Of a stretch of 10,628 bases of DNA, positions 5,454-10,628 are shown one piece after another. Below the pieces are notes generated by a model. It ran no database searches, was not told the DNA's origin, and was given only the letters and a program-made list of their open reading frames with translations. Numbering within the stretch: the first letter of the stretch is position 1; every line of letters begins with the position of its first letter. Source of the stretch: Paracoccaceae bacterium (GTDB taxonomy: Bacteria > Pseudomonadota > Alphaproteobacteria > Rhodobacterales > Rhodobacteraceae); contig JALQYS010000106.1 in NCBI GenBank assembly GCA_023254015.1, positions 1 through 10,628 on the forward strand, given 5' to 3'. Both the position numbers and the translations under genes were made by a program.

Positions 5454-6758
5454 ATGATCCCCCGCTATTCCCGCCCTGAAATGGTTGCCATCTGGGAGCC
5501 GCAGACGCGGTTCCGCATCTGGTATGAGATCGAGGCCTATGCCTGTGACGCGCAGGCAGCCCTTGGCGTGATCCCCAAGGCCAATGCCGAGGCGGTCTGG
5601 AAGGCCCGCGATGTGACCTTCGATGTTGCCCGGATCGACGAGATCGAGGCCGTCACCAAGCATGACGTCATCGCCTTTCTCACCCATCTGGCCGAGCATG
5701 TCGGCGCCGAGGATGCGCGCTTTGTCCATCAGGGCATGACGTCGAGTGACGTTCTGGATACCACGCTGAACATCCAGCTGGTCCGTGCCTCGGACCTGCT
5801 GCTCAAGGCGATCGATCGGGTTCTGGCCGCGCTCAAGACCCGCGCGTTCGAGCACAAGGACACGCTCCGCATCGGGCGCAGCCATGGCATCCATGCCGAG
5901 CCCACCACCATGGGCCTGACCTTCGCCCGCTTCTACGCCGAGATGGACCGGGGCCGGGCACGGCTGGTGGCCGCGCGCGAAGAAATCCGCACCGGCGCGA
6001 TTTCGGGCGCGGTCGGCACCTTTGCCAACATCGATCCGTCCGTGGAAGAGCATGTCTGCAAGATGATGGGCCTGAAGCCCGAGCCGATCTCGACCCAGGT
6101 CATTCCACGCGACCGGCACGCGATGTTCTTTGCCACCCTGGGCGTGATCGCCTCGTCGATCGAGAACATCGCCATCGAGATCCGCCACATGCAGCGGACC
6201 GAGGTGCTTGAGGCGGAGGAATTTTTCTCGCCCGGCCAGAAGGGCAGCAGCGCCATGCCGCACAAGCGCAATCCGGTGCTCAGCGAGAACCTGACAGGCC
6301 TTGCCCGTCTGGTCCGCATGGCGGTGACGCCGGCGCTGGAGAACGTGGCGCTCTGGCACGAGCGCGACATCAGCCATTCCAGCGTCGAGCGCGGCATCGG
6401 TCCCGACACCACCGTCACGCTGGATTTCGCGCTGCACCGGCTGGCCGGTCTGGTGGAAAAGCTGGTGGTCTATCCCGAGAACTGCCTGAAGAATCTGCAC
6501 AAGTTCAAGGGCCTCGTGATGTCGCAGCGCGTGCTTCTGGCACTGACCCAGGCTGGCGTCAGCCGCGAGGACAGCTATCGTCTGGTGCAGCGCAATGCGA
6601 TGAAAGTCTGGGAACGGGGTGCGGATTTCAAGACCGAGCTTCTGGCCGACCCCGAAGTGACCGCCGCGCTTTCTCCGGCCGAGATCGAAGAGAAGTTCGA
6701 TCTTGGCTATCACACCAAACATGTCGACACGATCTTCCGGCGGGTGTTCGGCGCCTGA
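5454..6758 (+). CDS. purB: Adenylosuccinate lyase
   Basis: PurB catalyses two fumarate-releasing steps of purine synthesis: SAICAR to AICAR, and adenylosuccinate to AMP. It is a cytoplasmic homotetramer. The 434-residue product has the usual bacterial length. Motifs: TKHDV (68-72), GMTSSDVLDT (94-103), GRSHGIHAEPTT (141-152, with the catalytic-region histidines 144 and 147), and the fumarate-lyase signature in the mobile loop GQKGSSAMPHKRNP (261-274, containing the catalytic serine), then ERDISHSSVERGIGPDT. I place the start at ATG 5454 because GAGG at 5444-5447 is 6 bases upstream and MIPRYSRPEM is the family's normal N-terminus; the frame is open 72 bases further back but through repeat-flanking DNA. 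No clear terminator follows. Neighbours are not purine genes, so it appears to be transcribed alone. Confidence 0.97.
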   Translation: MIPRYSRPEMVAIWEPQTRFRIWYEIEAYACDAQAALGVIPKANAEAVWKARDVTFDVARIDEIEAVTKHDVIAFLTHLAEHVGAEDARFVHQGMTSSDVLDTTLNIQLVRASDLLLKAIDRVLAALKTRAFEHKDTLRIGRSHGIHAEPTTMGLTFARFYAEMDRGRARLVAAREEIRTGAISGAVGTFANIDPSVEEHVCKMMGLKPEPISTQVIPRDRHAMFFATLGVIASSIENIAIEIRHMQRTEVLEAEEFFSPGQKGSSAMPHKRNPVLSENLTGLARLVRMAVTPALENVALWHERDISHSSVERGIGPDTTVTLDFALHRLAGLVEKLVVYPENCLKNLHKFKGLVMSQRVLLALTQAGVSREDSYRLVQRNAMKVWERGADFKTELLADPEVTAALSPAEIEEKFDLGYHTKHVDTIFRRVFGA

Positions 6759-7058
6759 CCGGCGGCACTGGCCGAAAGTCCCCGCGCGGCAAGGCGGATT
6801 TCCATGATGGCCTTTTCAGGCCGGCAGGGCCGTTCCGGCCTTGCCCCCTCGGTCTTGCCGCGCACTTGCCGACGGCGGGCCTTGCCCAGGGCGGCCGCGG
6901 CAAGGTCAAGATGCCCCGGGCCGAGGGCATGATCGGGAACGACCGGAACCAAAGCTGCATGCCCGAACCTTCGGCCCGAGCCAGGCCTTACCCGGAAACC
7001 CGGCATTAACCGGGGCCTGCGACCCTGTTCCAAGGATCGGGAATCGCAGGAGGCGAGC
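6759..7058. other. 300-base intergenic region between purB and the fliG-like gene
   Basis: No convincing gene on either strand; open frames here are GC-driven. It holds long-armed GC-rich inverted repeats: AGGCCGG with CCGGCCT around 6819-6842, and CCTTGCC (6880-6886) with GGCAAGG (6899-6905). Neither is followed by a T-run. A perfect AGGAGG at 7048-7053 belongs to the following gene. No promoter could be assigned. Confidence 0.5.
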
Positions 7059-8126
7059 ATGACGGATATGGCGGGTCTGACGCGGGCAGACAGGCAGAAG
7101 GCGGCAGCCCCCGCCTTGCCCCCGCCCCGGCGGTTGAGCCCCCGCGAGAAGGCCGCCGTGATCGTGCGTTTTCTGCTTGCCGAGGGGGCGGCGCTGCCGC
7201 TGGCCAAGCTGCCCGATCACATGCAGGCCGCCTTGACCGAACAGATCGGCCAGATGCGTCTGGTTGACCGAAGCACCCTGGCGCTGGTGGTCGAAGAGTT
7301 CCTGAACGAACTTGAACAGGTTGGCCTTGCCTTCCCCGGCGGGATCGAAGGGGCGCTGCAGGTCATGGATGGCCATATCTCGGCCAACGCGGCCAGCCGC
7401 CTGCGCCGACTGGCCGGGGCCAGCGCCAAAGCCGACCCCTGGGATCGGCTGACGCAACTGCCGCTTGAGCGGTTGATGCCGGTGCTTGAGGAAGAAAGCG
7501 TCGAGGTGGCCGCCGTGATGCTGTCAAAACTGCCGGTGGCGCGCTCGGCCGAGCTTCTGGGCAAGCTGCCGGGTGAAAAGGCAAGGCGTGTGGCTTATGC
7601 CGTCAGCCTGACCGGCAATGTCGATCCCGAAACCGTGCGGCGGATCGGGGCGGCACTGGTGGCGCAACTTGACGCCCAGCCCCCCCGCGCCTTTGACACC
7701 GGCCCGGTTGAACGGGTGGGCGCGATCCTGAACGTTTCGGGGGCGCAGACCCGTGATGCGGTGCTGGCCGGGCTGGAGGCCGAGGATGCCGCATTCGCCG
7801 CCGAGGTCCGCAAGGCCATCTTCACCTTTGTCCACCTGCCCGCGCGCGTGGTGCCGCGCGATGTGCCAAAGATCGTCCGCATCGTCGATCAGCCAGTTCT
7901 GGTCACGGCACTCGCCGGCGCGCAGGCAGATGCCGAACAGACTGCGGCGGCCGAGTTTATCCTGGCCAACATGTCTCAGCGCCTCGCGCAGGGCCTGCGC
8001 GAGGAGATGGCCGGGCGCGGCAAGGTGAAGGAAAAGGATGCCGAGGCCGCGATGACTGCGGTCATCAACGCTGTGCGGCAGCTGGAGGCAGCCGGCGAGA
8101 TCGTGCTTGTCAAGGACGAGGAATGA
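7059..8126 (+). CDS. fliG: FliG-family flagellar motor switch protein, divergent
   Basis: A 355-residue protein (E. coli FliG: 331) with the three FliG parts: an N-terminal region from about residue 25 (S-P-R-E-K-A-A-V-I-V-R-F-L-L), a middle domain at about 130-205 (LMPVLEEESVEVAAVMLSKLP), and a C-terminal domain at about 215-352 (VERVGAILN, ILANMSQRLAQGLREEM, K-E-K-D-A-E-A-A-M). FliG sits at the base of the flagellar rotor and carries torque. The middle-domain EHPQ motif that contacts FliM reads ESVE (146-149). In the torque-helix region (about 255-275, F-T-F-V-H-L-P-A-R-V-V-P-R-D-V-P-K) the usual adjacent aspartates seem absent by hand alignment. Start ATG 7059 has AGGAGG five bases upstream. 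No other flagellar gene is in the window. It could be the main FliG of a lineage with divergent motors or a second paralogue. Confidence 0.8.
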   Translation: MTDMAGLTRADRQKAAAPALPPPRRLSPREKAAVIVRFLLAEGAALPLAKLPDHMQAALTEQIGQMRLVDRSTLALVVEEFLNELEQVGLAFPGGIEGALQVMDGHISANAASRLRRLAGASAKADPWDRLTQLPLERLMPVLEEESVEVAAVMLSKLPVARSAELLGKLPGEKARRVAYAVSLTGNVDPETVRRIGAALVAQLDAQPPRAFDTGPVERVGAILNVSGAQTRDAVLAGLEAEDAAFAAEVRKAIFTFVHLPARVVPRDVPKIVRIVDQPVLVTALAGAQADAEQTAAAEFILANMSQRLAQGLREEMAGRGKVKEKDAEAAMTAVINAVRQLEAAGEIVLVKDEE

Positions 8127-8164
8127 TCCCCACCTCTGCAGCGGTCGGGGAATCGGCTGGGGCC

Positions 8165-8209
8165 GGAATTTGTCACAAATTCCAGTCCGAATTCCGTATC
8201 GGAATTCGG
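8165..8209. repeat. Two adjacent perfect palindromes built on GGAATT
   Basis: GGAATTTGT-C-ACAAATTCC (8165-8183) is followed after AGT by CCGAATTCCG-TAT-CGGAATTCGG (8187-8209). Arms are 9 and 10 bases, both exact. They share the word GGAATT/AATTCC, are A/T-rich against their surroundings and have no T-run. On the minus strand the pair has no stop in the frame reading N-S-D-T-E-F-G-L-E-F-V-T-N-S. They could be a repetitive element or a double operator. Confidence 0.75.
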
Positions 8210-8450
8210 CGACCCGTCGCGCCCGCCCTCTCCCTTCGCCGCCACAATATCCAGCAGGCCGCGCCCCTCCAATGTGCTGCGGAAAGGCCCGCTCAACCCG
8301 GCCTCGGCCCACGTCCCCCCAGCCCACTGTGCCGATCTTCCCTAAAGGCTCCACGACCGCCAGCCCCCCAACGGTGCCAGAAACCCCCGGCCTGCGGGCG
8401 GCCAGACGCTCTGCACTTCCAGTCCAGCCCCGGCAAACGCCCGAGGGCAA
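8210..8450. other. Intergenic region without a supported gene; possible minus-strand coding remnant
   Basis: This lies between the palindromes and the acpP terminator, where fliG and acpP converge. I see no start with a Shine-Dalgarno. On the minus strand, about 8320 down to 8215, one frame reads G-L-S-G-P-F-R-S-T-L-E-G-R-G-L-L-D-I-V-A-A-K-G-E-G, which looks protein-like and then runs into the palindromes. Other frames here are low-complexity. It may be a gene remnant or chance. Confidence 0.3.
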
Positions 8451-8451
8451 A

Positions 8452-8476
8452 CGAAAAAGGCACCCCGAAGGGTGCC
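8452..8476 (-). terminator. Rho-independent terminator of acpP with UUCG tetraloop
   Basis: On the minus strand: GGCACCC, loop TTCG, GGGTGCC, then TTTTTCG. This is a perfect 7-bp stem capped by the very stable UUCG loop and followed by five Ts. It starts 25 bases after the acpP stop, so acpP transcription should end here and not read into a downstream fabF. Confidence 0.9.
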
Positions 8477-8501
8477 TGTTCCGCAAACCTGTCCGAACGG
8501 A

Positions 8502-8735
8502 TCAGGCGGCAGACGAGATGAACTTCACCGCGTCGCCAAAGGTCTGGATGGTTTCGGCGGCATCATCCGGGATCTCGATGCCGAACTCTTCTTCGAAAGC
8601 CATGACCAGTTCGACGTTATCGAGGCTGTCCGCGCCCAGATCGTCGATGAACGAGGCATTCTCGGTCACCTTGTCGGCATCAACGCCGAGATGTTCCACC
8701 ACGATCTTCTTCACGCGATCGGCGATGTCGCTCAT
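8502..8735 (-). CDS. acpP: Acyl carrier protein
   Basis: A 77-residue acidic protein that carries growing acyl chains on a 4'-phosphopantetheine arm during fatty-acid synthesis. The attachment serine is Ser37 in GADSLDNVELVM; helix II (LDNVELVMAFEEEFGIEI) is the docking surface for Fab enzymes. Start ATG at 8735 is supported by GAGGAA (minus strand, 8746-8741) five bases upstream and by the standard M-S-D-I-A-D-R-V N-terminus. An ATG 11 codons upstream is in frame but would add an atypical leader. It is the last gene of the fabD-fabG-acpP run but also has its own promoter-like site and a terminator, suiting its need for high expression. Confidence 0.97.
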   Translation of the reverse strand: MSDIADRVKKIVVEHLGVDADKVTENASFIDDLGADSLDNVELVMAFEEEFGIEIPDDAAETIQTFGDAVKFISSAA

Positions 8736-8786
8736 GTCACTTCCTCTTTCACGGTTCGCGGGAAACATCCCGGCTTTCAGAAAATC

Positions 8787-8806
8787 CCGCCGGGTCTCCG
8801 CCGGGT
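8787..8806 (-). repeat. Nine-base direct repeat in the acpP leader
   Basis: CCGCCGGGT occurs twice (8787-8795 and 8798-8806, plus-strand reading), two bases apart. It lies between the predicted acpP transcription start and the gene. A small hairpin CGGGA-AACA-TCCCG follows at 8759-8772. Either could affect leader folding or bind a regulator. Confidence 0.4.
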
Positions 8807-8818
8807 TGGTCCCGCGCG

Positions 8819-8847
8819 CCTATAGCAAGGGCCAAGGCGCGTGGCAA
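8819..8847 (-). promoter_or_regulatory. Sigma-70-type promoter of acpP
   Basis: On the minus strand: TTGCCA (8847-8842), a 17-base spacer, and TATAGG (8824-8819). Both boxes are near consensus with ideal spacing, and the site sits between the fabG stop and acpP. The leader would be about 75 bases. Confidence 0.65.
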
Positions 8848-8860
8848 TGCTTTTGGTGGG

Positions 8861-9598
8861 CTACAGCATATCCCCGCCGCCGTTGATGTCCAAGGTCGCG
8901 CCAGTGACATAAGAGGCCTCAACCGAGGCCAGGAACAAAACCCCCGCCGCGATCTCTTCAGGCCGGCCGATGCGGCCCACCGGAACGCCGGCCAGAATCT
9001 TGCCGCGCTGTTCATCGTTCAGCTTGCCCGTCATGGCCGTCTCCACCAGCCCCGGCGCCACACAGTTCACCGTGATGCCCCGGCTGGCCACCTCTTGCGC
9101 CAAGGACCGGCTCATCCCCGCCACCCCCGCCTTGGCAGCAGAATAGTTCACCTGACCGGGGTTGCCGGCCTGCGCCACCACCGAGGTGACATTGATGATC
9201 CGACCCCAGCGCGCCTTCATCATCGGGCGGATGGCCGCGCGGCACAGCCGGAAGGTCGAATTCAGGTTGACCTCGATCACCGACAGCCAATCCTCGTCCG
9301 ACATCCGCATCGCCAGCGTGTCGCGGGTGATCCCGGCATTGTTCACCAGAATGTCGACCGAGCCCATCGCCTCGACCGCCCGCCCCACCAGACCCTCCAC
9401 CGCCGACGCATCCGACAGATCGCAGGGCAGCACATGCGCCCGATCGCCCAATTCCGCCGCCAGTTCCTGCAGGGGCTCCACCCGGGTGCCAGACAGGCCC
9501 ACGGTCGCCCCCGCGCCGTGCAGCGCACGCGCCACCGCCGCCCCGATCCCGCCCGAAGCCCCGGTCACCAGCGCGGTCTTTCCGGTCAAGTCAAACAT
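8861..9598 (-). CDS. fabG: 3-oxoacyl-[acyl-carrier-protein] reductase
   Basis: FabG reduces 3-oxoacyl-ACP to 3-hydroxyacyl-ACP with NADPH in the elongation cycle. The 245-residue protein has the short-chain dehydrogenase layout: TGASGGIG (12-19, cofactor loop), NNAG (86-89), Asn111, and the catalytic triad Ser139, Tyr152, Lys156 (NYSAAKAG). PGLVETAMT and VTGATLDINGG follow. The C-terminus, NGGGDML, departs slightly from the common NGGM ending. I start at the ATG at 9598 because AGGAG lies 6 bases upstream and M-F-D-L-T-G-K is the usual N-terminus; an in-frame ATG 13 codons earlier would begin inside the intergenic repeat. It follows fabD by 112 bases holding repeat copy C and precedes acpP. 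Confidence 0.96.
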   Translation of the reverse strand: MFDLTGKTALVTGASGGIGAAVARALHGAGATVGLSGTRVEPLQELAAELGDRAHVLPCDLSDASAVEGLVGRAVEAMGSVDILVNNAGITRDTLAMRMSDEDWLSVIEVNLNSTFRLCRAAIRPMMKARWGRIINVTSVVAQAGNPGQVNYSAAKAGVAGMSRSLAQEVASRGITVNCVAPGLVETAMTGKLNDEQRGKILAGVPVGRIGRPEEIAAGVLFLASVEASYVTGATLDINGGGDML

Positions 9599-9634
9599 GG
9601 GTAACTCCTGTTCCGTGAGGCAACCCGCAGGTTC

Positions 9635-9685
9635 CATCCTCTGTGCCTAAATATCCTCTGGGGGTCCGGGGGGCGAAGCGCCCCC
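9635..9685 (-). repeat. Composite palindromic repeat, copy C, between fabD and fabG
   Basis: On the minus strand: hairpin GGGGGCG-CTT-CGCCCCC (9685-9669), then GGACCCCCA, then core GAGGATATTT, three bases (AGG), CACAGAGGATG (9658-9635). It matches the core of copies A and B at every fixed position but has one hairpin, not two, with a different loop. It lies within the fab gene run in the direction of transcription, so the hairpin would be in the mRNA and could change fabD/fabG balance. Confidence 0.8.
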
Positions 9686-9710
9686 GGGGCCGGCCAAAAG
9701 GCCAACGTCC

Positions 9711-10628
9711 TCAGCCCTTCACGGCCGCCACATCCTCGGGCGTGCCGATGGCCCGCGTGGTCACCTCGCCCTGCGCAATGCGTTTGATCATCCCCGACAG
9801 CGCCTTGCCCGCGCCGATTTCCCAGAACTCGGTCACGCCCGCGCCCTCCATCCACATCACGCTTTCACGCCAGCGGACCGAGCCTGTCACCTGCGCAACC
9901 AGAAGCGCGCGGATCCGGTCGGGTTCGGTCACGGCCTCGGCACGCACGTTGACCACCACCGGCACCTTGGGCGCATGGATCGCAACCGCGGCCAGCGCCT
10001 CGGACATCACGGCAGCGGCGGGCTGCATCAGCGCGCAGTGGAAAGGGGCCGAGACCGGCAAGAGCATCGCCCGCTTGGCGCCGCGCGCCTTGGCGATCTC
10101 TACCGCCCGTTCCACCGCGGCCTTGTGGCCCGAAACCACGACCTGCGCCGGGTCATTGTCATTGGCGGCCTGGCAGACCTCGCCCTGGGCGGCCTCGGCT
10201 GCCACCTCCATCGCGGCCTCGAACCCCATGCCCAAAAGCGCGGCCATCGCGCCGACGCCCACCGGCACCGCCTCTTGCATGGCGCGGCCGCGGGTGCGCA
10301 AGAGCCGCGCGGTATCCGACAGATCCAGCGCCCCCGCCGCACAAAGCGCGGAATATTCGCCCAGGCTGTGGCCGGCCACAAAGGCTGCGTGCTCCAGCCC
10401 CAGCCCCTCGGCCTCCAGCGCGCGCAAGGCGGCGATCGAGGTCGCCATCAGCGCGGGCTGGGCATTCTGCGTCAGGGTCAGCTCGGCAATCTCGCCCTCC
10501 CAGATCAGCGCCGACAGCTTTTCGCCCAAGGCCTCGTCCACCTCGTCAAACACCGCCCTTGCCGCCGGATAGGCCTCGGCCAAGGCGCGGCCCATGCCGA
10601 TGGTCTGGGCGCCCTGCCCCGGAAAAAC
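9711..10628 (-). CDS. fabD: Malonyl-CoA:ACP transacylase, N-terminus cut by window edge
   Basis: FabD moves malonyl from CoA to ACP, supplying extender units. The window shows 305 residues; about five N-terminal ones are beyond the edge, since the first visible codons read V-F-P-G-Q-G-A-Q-T-I-G. Motifs: GQGAQ (oxyanion), the nucleophile serine in GHSLGEYSAL, the arginine in R-T-R-G-R-A-M-Q, and the catalytic histidine in SAPFHCALM. The C-terminal FWEIGAGKALSGMIKR block is also typical. It heads a minus-strand run with fabG and acpP. An ATG at 10595 is internal, not the start. Confidence 0.96.
   Translation of the reverse strand, partial: VFPGQGAQTIGMGRALAEAYPAARAVFDEVDEALGEKLSALIWEGEIAELTLTQNAQPALMATSIAALRALEAEGLGLEHAAFVAGHSLGEYSALCAAGALDLSDTARLLRTRGRAMQEAVPVGVGAMAALLGMGFEAAMEVAAEAAQGEVCQAANDNDPAQVVVSGHKAAVERAVEIAKARGAKRAMLLPVSAPFHCALMQPAAAVMSEALAAVAIHAPKVPVVVNVRAEAVTEPDRIRALLVAQVTGSVRWRESVMWMEGAGVTEFWEIGAGKALSGMIKRIAQGEVTTRAIGTPEDVAAVKG

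Noticed and set aside
5235..6722. Minus-strand open frame of 495 codons opposite purB
   Set aside because: Antisense shadow of a clear purB; it also runs through repeat copy B.
6819..6905. GC-rich inverted repeats after purB as a terminator
   Set aside because: No T-run follows on either strand, and similar stems are expected by chance in DNA this GC-rich.
7524..8486. Minus-strand open frame of 320 codons opposite fliG and through the palindromes
   Set aside because: Mostly antisense to fliG and crosses the acpP terminator.
8736..8768. Longer acpP start 11 codons upstream
   Set aside because: The shorter start has GAGGAA at good spacing and the conserved ACP N-terminus; the extra residues lie in the leader.
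9643..10572. Plus-strand open frame of 309 codons opposite fabD
   Set aside because: Ser/Ala-rich antisense shadow of fabD; starts inside repeat copy C.
1..10628. CRISPR array, tRNA or rRNA gene, insertion sequence, prophage or defence genes
   Set aside because: No regularly spaced repeats, no cloverleaf-like segments, no transposase, integrase or known defence protein seen on either strand.

Overview
Most of this window (about base 200 to the end) is high-GC alphaproteobacterial DNA. The protein sequences, the presence of a DMSP lyase of the DddP type and the purB, acpP, fabG and fabD sequences point to the Rhodobacteraceae, probably a marine member of the Roseobacter group. The first ~200 bases differ: they are only about 43% GC (83 of the first 195 by hand count) and encode, on the minus strand, part of a pirin-family protein. 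They are joined inside glnA at an 11-base stretch that reads sensibly in both genes. I take this as a chimeric join, most likely from assembly or amplification, not as biology of this genome.

Layout: (1) pirin fragment fused to the C-terminal half of glutamine synthetase (glnA, +), closed by a strong terminator. (2) Two unrecognised plus-strand genes (1085-1723 and 1943-2761), separated by a second terminator. Their N-termini are unrelated, but they share an ~85-residue C-terminal domain with two hydrophobic segments around a conserved LKGE(D/N)MR motif, so they look like one undescribed family. (3) A minus-strand HODM/DUF3445-like gene and a plus-strand dddP, divergent across a 117-base gap that holds a perfect 8+8 base dyad. 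(4) A ~450-base gap with two oppositely oriented copies of a composite palindromic repeat, then purB (+). (5) A gap of 300 bases, then a FliG-family gene (+) with no flagellar neighbours. (6) A ~370-base gap with two back-to-back perfect palindromes. (7) The minus-strand fatty-acid cluster fabD-fabG-acpP, with a third repeat copy between fabD and fabG, a promoter-like site before acpP, and a UUCG-loop terminator after acpP. No fabF follows acpP.

Functionally the window mixes housekeeping (nitrogen assimilation, purine synthesis, fatty-acid initiation) with accessory marine metabolism (DMSP cleavage to DMS and acrylate, possibly oxidation of a methylated amine). The least explained material is the paired family beside glnA, the dyad between dddP and the HODM-like gene, and two classes of intergenic palindromic repeat. 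I see no tRNA, rRNA, CRISPR array, insertion sequence or phage gene.
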